The position numbers and the translations under genes are program-made. A stretch of DNA of 64,000 nt from Solirubrobacteraceae bacterium (GTDB taxonomy: Bacteria > Actinomycetota > Thermoleophilia > Solirubrobacterales > Solirubrobacteraceae): assembly GCA_025934395.1 (NCBI GenBank), contig JAICYC010000004.1:1-64000 (forward strand). Direction: 5' to 3'. The notes beneath the pieces were generated by a model. It saw only the letters and a program-made list of their open reading frames with translations, did not search any database and was not told the DNA's origin. The stretch's first letter is position 1. Every line of letters starts with the position of its first letter. Shown here piece after piece: positions 1 to 9,050 of this stretch.

Positions 1-746
1 CGCCCGTGATCGCGGAAATCGCCAAGAACGAGATCGGCGCGCTGACCGTCGGGGTCGTGACGCGGCCGTTCGACTTCGAGGGCACGCAGCGCAACCGGCA
101 GGCGACCGAGGGGATCGAGCGCCTGCGCGACGTCGTGGACACGCTGATCGTGATCCCCAACGAGAAGCTGCTGGCCGTCGTCGAGCGCCGCACCTCGATG
201 CTCGACGCGTTCCGTGAGGCCGACAACGTGCTGCGCCAGGGCGTCCAGGGGATCACCGACCTGATCACGATCCCCGGGCTGATCAACCTCGACTTCGCAG
301 ACGTCCGCACGATCATGCAGGACGCGGGCTCGGCGCTGATGGGGATCGGCAGCGCAGCGGGCGAGAACCGCTGCGCGGACGCCGCCAAGGCCGCGATCTC
401 CTCGCCGCTGCTGGAGGAGAACGTGGACGGGGCCACGGGCATCCTGCTCAACATCACCGGGGGGCGCGACCTCGGCCTGTTCGAGGTCAACGAAGCCGCC
501 GAGATCATCCAGAACGAAGCCGACGCGAACGCCAACATCATCTTCGGCGCGGTGATCGACGAGTCGATGTCCGACGACGTTCGCGTCACGGTCATCGGCA
601 CCGGCTTCGACCATCGCCCCGGGCGCGACCGGCGCGAGCGGGGCGCCAGCCGCCCCGACCGCAAACCGCGCATCAGCGATCGCCAGCGCTCCTCGCTGGA
701 GATCTCCGACGACGACATCGACGTGCCGCCGTTCCTGCGGGACTGA
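1..746 (+). CDS. ftsZ: Cell division protein FtsZ (C-terminal part)
   Basis: Tubulin-like GTPase that polymerises into the cytokinetic Z-ring. The reading frame is open through the left edge, so the N-terminal GTP-binding half (roughly the first 110 residues, including the tubulin signature) lies outside the window; the track's GTG at 6 is internal. Visible are the C-terminal GTPase-activating domain with the T7 synergy loop ([11 protein letters not shown]), a short charged linker and the conserved C-terminal peptide ([10 protein letters not shown]) that binds FtsA/SepF-type anchors. The linker, rich in Arg and Asp, is short. A weak inverted repeat (CTGCGG...CCGCAG, 778-796) follows the stop and might end the division-cluster transcript. 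Identification is secure. Confidence 0.97.
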   Translation, partial: PVIAEIAKNEIGALTVGVVTRPFDFEGTQRNRQATEGIERLRDVVDTLIVIPNEKLLAVVERRTSMLDAFREADNVLRQGVQGITDLITIPGLINLDFADVRTIMQDAGSALMGIGSAAGENRCADAAKAAISSPLLEENVDGATGILLNITGGRDLGLFEVNEAAEIIQNEADANANIIFGAVIDESMSDDVRVTVIGTGFDHRPGRDRRERGASRPDRKPRISDRQRSSLEISDDDIDVPPFLRD

Positions 747-837
747 GCTCCCCGCACCTGGGCGCCGGGTGGAGAGCCTGCGGCTCAACCCCGCAGCCAG
801 GGACCACACGCGGTTCCGTGCCTGCGCGGCTTGCCGC

Positions 838-843
838 TAGCCT
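838..843 (+). promoter_or_regulatory. -10-like TAGCCT for gcvT (near-leaderless)
   Basis: TAGCCT lies 7 nt before the GTG at 851. It fits the TANNNT-plus-6-to-9-nt pattern seen upstream of many genes here, and it supports 851 rather than 818 as the gcvT start. No convincing -35 or Shine-Dalgarno sequence is visible. Confidence 0.5.
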
Positions 844-850
844 GCGGGCG

Positions 851-1921
851 GTGTCCGCCTCCCTGCGCCGCACCCCGCTGTACGACCGCCATCTCGAGGC
901 GGGCGCCAAGATCGTCGACTTCGCGGGCTGGGAGATGCCGGTGCAGTACTCCGGCGTTCGCGAGGAGCATCTGGCCGTGCGCTCCTCCTGCGGGATCTTC
1001 GACGTCTCGCACATGGGCGAGATCGAGACGAGCGGGCCGGGCGCGGCCGACCTGCTGCAGCGGCTGCTCTCCAACGACGTCACGAAGCTCGCGATCGGCG
1101 GCGCGCAGTACTCGGTGCTGTGCCGGCAGGACGGAGGCGTGCTCGACGACCTGTTCACCTACCGGCTCGGCGCGGACCGCTTTCTGACCGTGACCAACGC
1201 GTCCAACCACGAGCGCGACCTGGCCTGGTTCCGGGAGCACGCGGCCGGGCACACGGGAGTGACCGTCGCCGACGCGATCGACAGCTGGGCGATGCTCGCG
1301 GTCCAGGGACCGATCGCGCGGGAGATCGCACAGGCGATCGCGGACGGGCCGCTGCCGGAGCGGATGACGTGCGCGTCGGGCCGCCTGGCGGGCGCCGAGG
1401 TGCTGGTCTGCGGCACGGGCTACACCGGCGAGGAAGGCGTGGAGCTGCTGTGCCCCCCCGAGGACGCGCCCTCGCTGTGGGACGCGCTCGTCGCGCGCGG
1501 GGCGCACCCCGCGGGCCTCGGCGCGCGGGACACGCTGCGGATGGAGGTCTGCTTCCACCTGTACGGAAACGACCTGATGGTCGACCGGGGGCCGATCGAA
1601 GCGGGACTCGGCTGGTGCTGCAGGGAGGACACGGGGTTCATCGGGTCCGACGCGGTCGCGGCGGTTCGCGCCTCGGGACCCGCCGAACGGCTCGTGGCGT
1701 TCGAGATCGACGGGCCCGGGATCGCGCGCCAGGGCAACCCCGTGGCGGGCGGCGGCGAGGTGACCAGCGGGACGCTCTCGCCGTGCCTGGGCGCGGGCAT
1801 CGGGATGGCGTATGTGCCTGCCGAGCAGGCCGCTCCCGGGACCCGCCTCGACATCGACGTTCGTGGCAAGATGCGACCCGCCGTGGTCAAGCAAAAGCCG
1901 CTCTACAGAAAGGGCTCCTGA
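851..1921 (+). CDS. gcvT: Aminomethyltransferase, glycine cleavage T-protein
   Basis: T-protein of the glycine cleavage system. It transfers the methylene group from aminomethyl-lipoyl GcvH to tetrahydrofolate, releasing ammonia and giving 5,10-methylene-THF. The 356-residue product begins with the typical [17 protein letters not shown] and shows family blocks such as [20 protein letters not shown] and [10 protein letters not shown], at usual family length. The track start at 818 would add 11 unconserved residues and lie upstream of the TAGCCT element, so GTG 851 is preferred. The stop TGA directly abuts the gcvH ATG, so gcvT-gcvH-gcvPA-gcvPB form one operon. No glycine riboswitch can be recognised in the 104 bp upstream. 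Confidence 0.95.
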   Translation: MSASLRRTPLYDRHLEAGAKIVDFAGWEMPVQYSGVREEHLAVRSSCGIFDVSHMGEIETSGPGAADLLQRLLSNDVTKLAIGGAQYSVLCRQDGGVLDDLFTYRLGADRFLTVTNASNHERDLAWFREHAAGHTGVTVADAIDSWAMLAVQGPIAREIAQAIADGPLPERMTCASGRLAGAEVLVCGTGYTGEEGVELLCPPEDAPSLWDALVARGAHPAGLGARDTLRMEVCFHLYGNDLMVDRGPIEAGLGWCCREDTGFIGSDAVAAVRASGPAERLVAFEIDGPGIARQGNPVAGGGEVTSGTLSPCLGAGIGMAYVPAEQAAPGTRLDIDVRGKMRPAVVKQKPLYRKGS

Positions 1922-2317
1922 ATGGCTCAGGCCAGCTACCCCGAGGACCTGCTCTACCACAGCGAGCACGACTGGGCGCGCATCGAGGACGACGGCGCGC
2001 ACGCGGTGCTCGGGATCACGTGGTACGCGCAGGACTCGCTCGGCGAGGTCGTGTTCTTCGACCCGCCGGAGGTTGGGCTGACGGTCAAGAAGGACGAGCC
2101 CTACACCGAGGTCGAGTCCGTCAAGGCGGTCTCCGACGTGATCGCGCCGCTCTCCGGCGAGGTCGTGGAGGTCAACTCGGCGCTCGGGGAGAACCCGGCG
2201 ATGATCAACGAGGATCCCTACGGCGAGGGCTGGCTCGTGAAGATCAGCCTCGCCGACCCCGCGGAGCGCGAGCAGCTGCTCGACGCCGCCGCGTACAGGG
2301 CCTCGCTCAGCGGCTGA
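1922..2317 (+). CDS. gcvH: Glycine cleavage system H protein
   Basis: Small lipoyl carrier that shuttles the aminomethyl intermediate between the P, T and L proteins. The 131-residue protein shows the lipoyl-domain fold signature VESVKAVSDV, in which Lys68 is the expected lipoylation site, preceded by HDWARIEDDGAHAVLGIT and followed by NSALGENPAMINEDPYGEGW, both classical H-protein blocks. The ATG follows the gcvT stop with no gap, so translation is probably coupled. The gene for the L protein (dihydrolipoyl dehydrogenase) is not in the window and must be shared or located elsewhere. Confidence 0.97.
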   Translation: MAQASYPEDLLYHSEHDWARIEDDGAHAVLGITWYAQDSLGEVVFFDPPEVGLTVKKDEPYTEVESVKAVSDVIAPLSGEVVEVNSALGENPAMINEDPYGEGWLVKISLADPAEREQLLDAAAYRASLSG

Positions 2318-2354
2318 CGCCGCAGTCGATCATCTACGCTGGGTCGGAGCGCCC

Positions 2355-3773
2355 TTGAGCCGTTACACCGCCATCACCGACGCCGATCTGCAGGCGATGC
2401 TGGCGACGATCGGCGTCTCCTCGCTGCAGGAGCTGTTCGACCGCCAGATCCCCGACGCGGTGCGCCTGCAGCGCCCGCTCGACCTGCCCGACGGGCAGAC
2501 CGAGCAGGCCGTCTACGAGCACCTGCGCGAGCTCGCGGCGCGAAACGTCAGCGCCGAGGACGAGCTGTGCTTCCTGGGCGGCGGGATGTACGACCACTAC
2601 GTGCCCGCGCTCGTGGACATGCTCACCGAGCGCTCGGAGTTCCTGACGCCGTACACCCCCTACCAGCCCGAGATCTCCCAGGGCGGCCTGCAGGTGATGT
2701 TCGAGTACCAGACCGCGATCAGCGAGCTCACGGGGCTGCCCGTGAGCAACGCCTCCACCTACGAGGGGCCCTCGGCCGTGGCCGCCGCGGCATACCTCGC
2801 GAAGCTCCACAACGGTCGCTCCCGGATCGTGATCAGCGCGGGGCTGCACCCGCACACGATCGAGACGCTGCGCACCTACGCGCACGGCTACGGGATGAAC
2901 GTCGTCGAGGTGCCGCTCGCATCGACGGCAGCGCAGGCGGGTGTCACCGACGCCGAGGCGTGGGCGGCAGCGATCGCGGAGGGCGAGGGTCGGACGAGCG
3001 CGGCGATCTTCGCGCAGCCGAACTTCTACGGCGCGGTCGAGGATGCGGAGGCGCTCGCGGGGGCCGCCAAGCGGGCGGGCGGCGAGCATGCGCCGGTGGT
3101 CGTCTGCCAGGTCGACCCGATAACGCTCGGCGTGCTGCGCGACCCCGGCTCGTGCGGGGTGGACGTGGCCGTGGGCGAGGGCCAGCCGCTGGGCAACAGG
3201 CTCGACTTCGGCGGCCCCTCGTTCGGGCTGTTCGCGGCGCGCGAGGAGTACATGCGGCGAATGCCGGGACGCATCGCCGGCGAGACCACCGACGTGGACG
3301 GTCGCCGCGGGTTCGTGCTCACGCTGCAGACGCGCGAGCAGCACATCCGCCGCGAGAAGGCCACCTCGAACATCTGCACGGCGCAGGCGCTGAACGCGCT
3401 CGCCGGCGTGGTGTACCTCTCGTGGCTCGGGCGCCGCGGGATCGTGGAGCTCGGCGAGCTGCTGCTCGCCCGCACCCACTACGCGCGCGAGCTCCTGACC
3501 GCGCTCGAGGGGGTGAGCGCGATGCACGAGCAGCCCGTCGTCCGCGAGTTCGCCCTGCGGCTGGACGCCGACGTGGCGGCGGTGCGGGCGCGCTGCATCG
3601 CGGCCGGGGTCAACCCCGGCGTCGACCTGCACGCGCTCAGCGGCCGCGAGGAGGATCGCGGCGGCCTGCTGGTGGCGATCACCGAGCGGCGCACCCGCGC
3701 GCACATCGACCGCCTCGCGGAGGCGCTCGGCGCCGCGATCGCCGCGGAGCGCCGGGCGGCGGTGCCCGCGTGA
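2355..3773 (+). CDS. gcvPA: Glycine dehydrogenase (decarboxylating) subunit 1
   Basis: N-terminal half of the split P-protein, which with GcvPB decarboxylates glycine using pyridoxal phosphate. The 472-residue product contains typical subunit-1 blocks (FLGGGMYDHYVPA, TPYTPYQPEISQGGLQ, EYQTAISELTGLP, RREKATSNICTAQAL). It lacks the PLP lysine, as expected, since that is in subunit 2. The TTG start at 2355 has a GGAG Shine-Dalgarno 5 nt upstream and a TACGCT -10-like hexamer at 2335-2340, so an internal operon promoter is possible. It overlaps gcvPB by 4 nt (GTGA). Confidence 0.95.
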   Translation: MSRYTAITDADLQAMLATIGVSSLQELFDRQIPDAVRLQRPLDLPDGQTEQAVYEHLRELAARNVSAEDELCFLGGGMYDHYVPALVDMLTERSEFLTPYTPYQPEISQGGLQVMFEYQTAISELTGLPVSNASTYEGPSAVAAAAYLAKLHNGRSRIVISAGLHPHTIETLRTYAHGYGMNVVEVPLASTAAQAGVTDAEAWAAAIAEGEGRTSAAIFAQPNFYGAVEDAEALAGAAKRAGGEHAPVVVCQVDPITLGVLRDPGSCGVDVAVGEGQPLGNRLDFGGPSFGLFAAREEYMRRMPGRIAGETTDVDGRRGFVLTLQTREQHIRREKATSNICTAQALNALAGVVYLSWLGRRGIVELGELLLARTHYARELLTALEGVSAMHEQPVVREFALRLDADVAAVRARCIAAGVNPGVDLHALSGREEDRGGLLVAITERRTRAHIDRLAEALGAAIAAERRAAVPA

Positions 3774-5371
3774 TCGACGAGAACCACCTGCACGGGGACC
3801 CCGGCATCGACGTCCATCCCCATCACCACCCCGCGAGCGCCGAGGGCGCCTCGCCGCTGCAGCGCGACCCCGCGAGGACGATCTTCCAGAAGGGGGCGCC
3901 GGGGCGCAGCGCGTTCCAGTGCCCGGAGACCGAAGTCCCCGCGGTCGATCTCGAGCGGCTGCTCCCCGCGCGTCTTCGCCGCGAGCAGCCGCCGCGCCTC
4001 CCCGAGGTCTCCGAGCCGGAGATCGTGCGCCACTACGTGGGCATCTCCAAGCGCAACTTCGACCTGGACTCCGGCTTCTACCCGCTCGGCTCGTGCACGA
4101 TGAAGCACAACCCGCGCCTGCACGAGCGCGCGGCGGCGCTGCCCGGGCACGCGCGCCTGCACCCGCTCCAGGACGGCGCGTCCGCCCAGGGCGCGCTCGA
4201 GCTGATGTGGAACCTCCAGCAGGCGCTCGCAGAGATCTCCGGGCTCCCGCACGTCTCGCTGCAGCCGTCGGCGGGCTCCCACGGCGAGCTCGCGGGCGTG
4301 CTCGTCACGCGCGCCTATCACGAGGACCGCGGCGAGCAGCGCCACAAGGTGCTCACGCCCGACACCGCCCACGGCACCAACCCCGCCACGGTGACGATGG
4401 CGGGACTGGAGGTCGTGAAGCTCGCAACCGACGAGCACGGCGGGATCGACCTCGACGACCTGCGCGCGAAGGCCGACGAGGACGTCGCATGCCTGATGCT
4501 CACCAACCCCAACACGCTCGGGGTGTTCGACGCCAACATCGTCGAGATCGCGGAGATCGTGCACGGGGTCGGCGCCACGCTCTACTACGACGGCGCGAAC
4601 CTCAACGCCGTGATGGGCCTCTCGCGGCCGGGCGACATGGGCTTCGACATCGTCCACTTCAACCTGCACAAGTCGTTCACGCAGCCCCACGGCGGCGGCG
4701 GCCCCGGGTCGGGGCCGATCGCGGTGTCCGAGCGCGTCGCGCCGTACCTGCCGGTCCCCACGGTCGCGCGCCGCGAGGGCTCCCGCGGGGACGGCCTCCC
4801 GGCGTTCGAGCTGGACTTCGGCGAGGGCGCTGCGGGGTCCAAGTCGATCGGGCGGCTGCGCGGCTTCCACGGCAACTACGGGTGCTTCGTGCGCTCCTAC
4901 GCCTACATCCGCTCGCTCGGCGGGGACGGGCTGCGCGACGCGAGCGAGGCGGCGGTGCTGAACGCCAACTACCTGCGCGCGCGCCTGCGCCAGGAGGGCG
5001 CCGGCAGCGTCGCCGAGCACCTGCCGCTCGCCTACGGAGACCTGTGCATGCACGAGTTCGTGCTCTCCGGGGGGCCGATGAAGCGAGCGCTCGGGATCAA
5101 GACGCTGGACCTCGCCAAGCGCCTGCTCGACTACGGCTTCCACCCACCCACGGTGTACTTCCCGCTGCTCGTCGACGAGGCGCTGATGGTCGAGCCGACC
5201 GAGACCGAGACGCGCGAGACGCTCGACGCGTTCGCGCACGCGATCGGCGCGATCCTCGCCGAGGCCGCGGAGGATCCCGCGATCGCGGCGGACGCGCCCT
5301 ACACGACGCCCGTGCGCCGGCTCGACGAGGTCGCTGCAGCCAAGAGCCCGGTGATCCGCGAGGCGCTGTAG
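3770..5371 (+). CDS. gcvPB: Glycine dehydrogenase (decarboxylating) subunit 2
   Basis: C-terminal, PLP-bearing half of the split P-protein. The track shows it only within a longer ORF from 2567. The real start is the GTG at 3770, overlapping the gcvPA stop as GTGA and giving 533 residues. Lys301 in NLHKSFTQPHGGGGPGSGP is the expected Schiff-base lysine; the motif SGFYPLGSCTMKHNP near the N terminus is also diagnostic. A His-rich N-terminal segment (VHPHHHP) of about 30 residues is not part of the conserved fold. The stop is followed immediately by the trpS GTG, so trpS may be cotranscribed. Confidence 0.96.
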   Translation: MIDENHLHGDPGIDVHPHHHPASAEGASPLQRDPARTIFQKGAPGRSAFQCPETEVPAVDLERLLPARLRREQPPRLPEVSEPEIVRHYVGISKRNFDLDSGFYPLGSCTMKHNPRLHERAAALPGHARLHPLQDGASAQGALELMWNLQQALAEISGLPHVSLQPSAGSHGELAGVLVTRAYHEDRGEQRHKVLTPDTAHGTNPATVTMAGLEVVKLATDEHGGIDLDDLRAKADEDVACLMLTNPNTLGVFDANIVEIAEIVHGVGATLYYDGANLNAVMGLSRPGDMGFDIVHFNLHKSFTQPHGGGGPGSGPIAVSERVAPYLPVPTVARREGSRGDGLPAFELDFGEGAAGSKSIGRLRGFHGNYGCFVRSYAYIRSLGGDGLRDASEAAVLNANYLRARLRQEGAGSVAEHLPLAYGDLCMHEFVLSGGPMKRALGIKTLDLAKRLLDYGFHPPTVYFPLLVDEALMVEPTETETRETLDAFAHAIGAILAEAAEDPAIAADAPYTTPVRRLDEVAAAKSPVIREAL

Positions 5372-6400
5372 GTGGCCGGGCCGGCGCTGCGCATCTTCTC
5401 AGGCATCCAGCCGACGGGCCGCAAGCACCTCGGCAACCACATCGGTGCGATCGCCCAGTACGTCACGAGCCAGGAGCGCGGCGAGGGGATCTTCTGCATC
5501 GTGGACCTGCATGCGCTCACGGTGGCCTACGACCCCGCCGAGCTGCGCGAGCGCCTGTACGACACCACCGCGATCCTGCTCGCTGCGGGCCTGGACCCGG
5601 CGCGCTGCATCCTGTTCCGGCAGAGCGACGTCCGCGAGCACACCGAGCTGACCTGGCTGCTCTCCAGCGTCACCGAACTCGGGCGGCTCGAACGGATGCA
5701 CCAGTTCCGCGACAAGTCCGACGCTCAGCGCCGGATGGTCCGCGCGGGCCTGCTCTTCTACCCGGTGCTGATGGCCGCCGACGTGCTCGCCTACCGCGCG
5801 CACGAGGTGCCGGTGGGGGAGGACCAGCGCGAGCACGTCGAGCTGATGCGCGACGTCGCGGACAACTTCAACCGGCGCTTTGCGGGGGGCGAGGAGGTGC
5901 TGGTGGTTCCCGAGCTGCGCATGCCCGAGGTGGGCGCGCGGATCATGGACCTGCAGGACCCCACGCGCAAGATGTCCACGACGGGCGCCTCGGAGCAGGG
6001 CACCGTCTACGTGCTCGACGAGCCGAAGGCGATCGAGAAGAAGGTCAAAAGCGCGGTCACCGACTCCGGCAGCGCCGTTCGCCGGGGGGACGGCAAGGAG
6101 GGGATCGCCAACCTGATCGAGATCCTCGCGGCGGTGCGCGGCATCGGGCCGGCGGAGGTCGAGGAGTCCTCCGCGTCGATGCGCTACGGCGAGTTCAAGG
6201 CGCTCGTTGCCGAAGCGGTGGTCGAGTACCTCGCGCCGGTGCGCGAGCGCTACACGGAGCTGCGCGAGGACGAGCGCGGCCTCGAGGCGGTCCTCGGGCA
6301 GGGCGCCGAGCGGGCGCGCGCGATCGCGTCGGGCACGCTCGCGGATGTCCGCGAGCTGATGGGCGTCGGCGCGCCGAGCGCGATCGCCACCAGCGTGTGA
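5372..6400 (+). CDS. trpS: Tryptophanyl-tRNA synthetase
   Basis: Class I aminoacyl-tRNA synthetase charging tRNA-Trp. The 342-residue protein has the Rossmann-fold HIGH-like motif in PTGRKHLGNHIGA and the KMSKS-loop equivalent KMSTTGASEQG. Length is normal for bacterial TrpRS. The GTG start directly abuts the gcvPB stop. There is no room for a T-box or leader peptide, so any tryptophan-dependent control would have to come from further upstream. Its physical link to the glycine cleavage operon has no obvious metabolic reason. Confidence 0.97.
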   Translation: MAGPALRIFSGIQPTGRKHLGNHIGAIAQYVTSQERGEGIFCIVDLHALTVAYDPAELRERLYDTTAILLAAGLDPARCILFRQSDVREHTELTWLLSSVTELGRLERMHQFRDKSDAQRRMVRAGLLFYPVLMAADVLAYRAHEVPVGEDQREHVELMRDVADNFNRRFAGGEEVLVVPELRMPEVGARIMDLQDPTRKMSTTGASEQGTVYVLDEPKAIEKKVKSAVTDSGSAVRRGDGKEGIANLIEILAAVRGIGPAEVEESSASMRYGEFKALVAEAVVEYLAPVRERYTELREDERGLEAVLGQGAERARAIASGTLADVRELMGVGAPSAIATSV

Positions 6401-6426
6401 GCGCCCACCCCGTCGGGACGGCTCGC

Positions 6427-6432
6427 TACCGT
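6427..6432 (+). promoter_or_regulatory. -10-like TACCGT for scpA (leaderless spacing)
   Basis: TACCGT ends exactly 6 nt before the GTG at 6439, the spacing at which the start codon itself would be the +1 nucleotide. No Shine-Dalgarno is seen before the GTG. Confidence 0.45.
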
Positions 6433-6438
6433 GAGCGC

Positions 6439-7269
6439 GTGAGCGTGATCGCGGGCCTCGAGCTCGACCTCGACCTGTTCAGCGGGCCGTTCGACCTGCT
6501 GCTGACGCTGATCCTGCGAGAAGAGGTGGACCTGCTCGAGCTGCCGCTCGCGGAGGTCGTGCTCGCGTATCTCGACCACCTCGAGCGCACCGAACGGCTC
6601 GATCTGGAGGCCGCCACCGAGTTCATCGTGCTGATCGCCGCGCTGCTGGAGCTCAAGTCGCGGCTGCTGCTCAGCGACGACGAGGAGGACCTGCTGGAGC
6701 TGGAGCCCGAGCAGGCTGCGGAGGAGCTGCTCGTGCGCATGCTCGACGCGCGCCGCTACCGCGCCGCGGCCGGGCACCTCGGCGAGCTGCTCGCAGGCGA
6801 GGCCGGCGTGCGCTTCAGGTTCGCGCCGCTCGCACCGGAGCTGCGGCGCACGATGCTCGTGCCCGCCGAGGGGTCGCAGGATCCGGGCGTGCTCGGTGCG
6901 GCGATCGGCCGCCTGCTCGTGCTGCCGCCGCAGATCGACGTCCGGCACATCGCCGTGACCCGCGTGTCGCTCTCCGAGCGCCTTGCGCACCTGCGCGGGC
7001 TGCTGCGCCGAGGCGCGTTCTCGTTCGACGAGGCCGTCGCCGGCGCGGACCGGATGACCGTCGCCGTGACGCTGTTCGCGCTGCTCGAGCTCTACAAACG
7101 CGGCGAGGTCGACTGGAACCAGCAGGACAGCTTCGGCGACATCGACGTCAGCCCGGCCCTTGCGCATCCGGCGCGTACGCCGCCGGTGCCGGACTCGCCG
7201 CACGTGCGCGCGTTCGCGCTGTCCGCAACCGCCAGGGACCCCGAGGGCCGCAGCCGGGTGGCCGGGTGA
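6439..7269 (+). CDS. scpA: Segregation and condensation protein A
   Basis: Kleisin subunit of the bacterial Smc-ScpAB condensin. It bridges the Smc head and neck and recruits ScpB. The 276-residue ORF is hidden inside a longer track ORF. It begins at GTG 6439 (GTG 6445 is an alternative) and shows the kleisin N-terminal block FSGPFDLLLTLILREEVDLLELPL, the EFIVLIAALLELKSRLLL helix and a C-terminal winged-helix region (VAVTLFALLELYKRGEVDW). A Pro-rich tail of about 35 residues follows. It overlaps scpB by 4 nt (GTGA). The partner smc lies at 50425, so the whole complex is encoded in this window. Confidence 0.95.
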   Translation: MSVIAGLELDLDLFSGPFDLLLTLILREEVDLLELPLAEVVLAYLDHLERTERLDLEAATEFIVLIAALLELKSRLLLSDDEEDLLELEPEQAAEELLVRMLDARRYRAAAGHLGELLAGEAGVRFRFAPLAPELRRTMLVPAEGSQDPGVLGAAIGRLLVLPPQIDVRHIAVTRVSLSERLAHLRGLLRRGAFSFDEAVAGADRMTVAVTLFALLELYKRGEVDWNQQDSFGDIDVSPALAHPARTPPVPDSPHVRAFALSATARDPEGRSRVAG

Positions 7270-7949
7270 GCGAGGCAGAGGGGTCGCAGGACGGGGCGCC
7301 CGAGCTCGCGCGCACGGTCGAGGCGCTGCTGTTCCTCTCCAGCGACCCGCTCACGCCCCCCGAGCTCGCCGCGGCGGCGGAGTCGGGGGAGGGCGCGGTG
7401 CGGGCGGCGCTCGCCGTGCTGGCCGAGCAGTACGCGCCGGGGCGCCGCGGGATCCGCCTGCGCGAGCTCGCGGGCGGCTACACGTTCGCCAGCGACCCCG
7501 CCACCGAGGACGCCGCGCGACGTCTGTTCAGCCGTCCCCGAACCGCCACGCTCACGCCCGCGCAGGCCGAGACCCTCGCGATCGTCGCCTACCTGCAACC
7601 GGTCTCGCGGCCCGAGATCGCCCGCATCAGGGGGGTCTCGGCGGACTCCGCCACCGCCACGCTGCTCGACCGCGGCCTGATCGAGGAGTCGGGGCACTCG
7701 CAGTTCGGGGCCCTGCTGTACCGGACCAGCGACCAGTTCCTGAAGCTGTTCGGGCTGCGCTCCCTCGACGAGCTCCCCGACGTGGCCCAATGGGACCCCT
7801 CGCCGGAGGAGCAGGCCGAGCTGCGCGAGCGCCTGCTGCGGGCGGGCGAGGCGCGCGCACCGGATGCCGCGCAGGGACCGGATGCCGCGCAGGGACCGGA
7901 TGCGGCGCAGGGACCGGATGCGGCGCGGGCGGCGGCGCTGACGGACTAG
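7266..7949 (+). CDS. scpB: Segregation and condensation protein B
   Basis: Dimeric winged-helix partner of ScpA in condensin. The 227-residue product has the expected tandem winged helices (RTVEALLFLSSDPLTPPELA near the N terminus, AQAETLAIVAYLQPVSRPEIARIRGV mid-protein, GALLYRTSDQFLKLFGL near the end of the fold). After about residue 198 the protein runs into a low-complexity tail of PDAAQG repeats encoded by an 18-bp minisatellite, not part of the fold. The stop TAG shares the palindrome CTAG with the stop codon of the convergent rlmN. Confidence 0.94.
   Translation: MSEAEGSQDGAPELARTVEALLFLSSDPLTPPELAAAAESGEGAVRAALAVLAEQYAPGRRGIRLRELAGGYTFASDPATEDAARRLFSRPRTATLTPAQAETLAIVAYLQPVSRPEIARIRGVSADSATATLLDRGLIEESGHSQFGALLYRTSDQFLKLFGLRSLDELPDVAQWDPSPEEQAELRERLLRAGEARAPDAAQGPDAAQGPDAAQGPDAARAAALTD
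7860..7928 (+). repeat. 18-bp tandem repeat in the scpB 3' end
   Basis: Three full copies and one partial copy of an 18-bp unit (ccggatgcCgcgcaggga, with one C/G variant) lie at 7860-7928. The unit length is a multiple of three, so each copy adds PDAAQG to the ScpB tail and copy-number changes stay in frame. Confidence 0.9.
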
Positions 7950-9004
7950 ACGGCCGGAGCCGGTGCGCCCGCGGCGCTCGCCGCGAGCTGCCCGCATGCG
8001 GCGTCGATGTCGCGACCGCGCGTGAGCCGCACCGTGACCGGCACGCCGGCGCCTGCGAGCGCCGCGCGGAAGGCCTCGATCGAGGCCCGCCCGGACCCGC
8101 GGAACTCCGAGCCCGTGGGGTTGTAGGGGATCAGGTTGACCTTGAACGCGCCGCTGGAGTCGCCTTCGGGAGCGAGCAGGCGCGCGAGCGCGAGTGCCTG
8201 CTCGTAGCGGTCGTTGACGCCGGCGAGCATCACGTACTCGACGAACACCCGTCTGCGCTTGCTTGTGCCGCTTCCGGTGTGCGCGTAGAACGCGCGGGCG
8301 GCGTCGATCACCTCGGCGAGCGGGTAGCGCTCGTTGACCGGCATCAGCTCGCTGCGCAGCGCGTCCTCGGGGGCGTGCAGCGAGAGCGCCAGCCGCAGCG
8401 GCATGTCGCACGCCGCGAGCGCTTCGATCCCGGGGATCCAGCCGACGGTGGAGATCGTGGTGCGCCGGTGGGTGATCCCGATCGCCGGCAGGCGCTCGCA
8501 TGCGGCGAGCACGGCGTCGAGGTTGAGCATCGGCTCGCCCATGCCCATGAACACGCAGTGGTCGATCTCTTCGATACGCCTGAAGTGGAGGGCCTGGTCG
8601 AGGATCTCCGAGCTGGTGAGGTTGCGCGCGAAGCGCATCGCGCCGGTCGCGCAGAACCGGCATGTGAGCGGGCACCCCGACTGCGAGGACAGGCACACCG
8701 AGCGACGGCCGCCGCCAGTACGTCCCGCGTGTCCGCGGTAGCGCATCATCACCGCCTCCAGGGGACGGCTGTCGGCCGTCGCGAACAGCGCCTTGACCGT
8801 CCCGTCGCGGGCCTTCGCCTCGCGCTCCAGGCGCAGGCACGAGAACGGGACCTTGCGGGCGAGCCGCTCGCGCAGCGCTGCGGGCAGATCGGTCATCTCC
8901 TCGTAGGACGGCGCGCCGGCCGCAGCCCAGCGCCACACCTGCTTGGCGCGGAACGCGGGCTCATCCCAAGCGGCGAGCGTCTCTCGGAGCAGCTGGAGAT
9001 CCAC
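7946..9004 (-). CDS. rlmN: Dual-specificity 23S rRNA/tRNA A2503/A37 methyltransferase RlmN
   Basis: Radical-SAM enzyme that methylates C2 of A2503 in 23S rRNA and A37 in some tRNAs, raising decoding accuracy. The radical-SAM cluster motif is CPLTCRFCATG, followed by GMGEPMLN and the C-terminal catalytic-Cys region. The track start at 9283 is too long; GTG at 9004 (VDLQLLRETLAAW) has an AGGAG Shine-Dalgarno 5 nt upstream on the minus strand and gives 352 residues, the usual length. It sits inverted between scpB and the RluB-type gene, which are commonly neighbours on one strand. The convergent end overlaps scpB by 4 nt. Confidence 0.95.
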   Translation of the reverse strand: MDLQLLRETLAAWDEPAFRAKQVWRWAAAGAPSYEEMTDLPAALRERLARKVPFSCLRLEREAKARDGTVKALFATADSRPLEAVMMRYRGHAGRTGGGRRSVCLSSQSGCPLTCRFCATGAMRFARNLTSSEILDQALHFRRIEEIDHCVFMGMGEPMLNLDAVLAACERLPAIGITHRRTTISTVGWIPGIEALAACDMPLRLALSLHAPEDALRSELMPVNERYPLAEVIDAARAFYAHTGSGTSKRRRVFVEYVMLAGVNDRYEQALALARLLAPEGDSSGAFKVNLIPYNPTGSEFRGSGRASIEAFRAALAGAGVPVTVRLTRGRDIDAACGQLAASAAGAPAPAV

Positions 9005-9050
9005 GGGCGCTCCTATGGTTGCAGCACATGAGCGACGAGCCCAGGGCGCG

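Noticed and set aside
747-850. Glycine riboswitch upstream of gcvT
   Set aside because: Only 104 bp are available, I see no paired aptamer cores, and the TAGCCT element would start transcription at or just before the GTG.
785-2002. Long minus-strand ORFs opposite gcvT, gcvP, smc, recG and others (up to 1122 aa)
   Set aside because: They are shadows caused by very high GC: Arg/Ala/Gly/Pro-rich translations without motifs, exactly opposite well-identified genes.
3919-7269. Single 1116-aa plus-strand ORF spanning gcvPB-trpS-scpA
   Set aside because: Only its last 276 codons (ScpA) are coding; the rest is an out-of-frame shadow of gcvPB and trpS.
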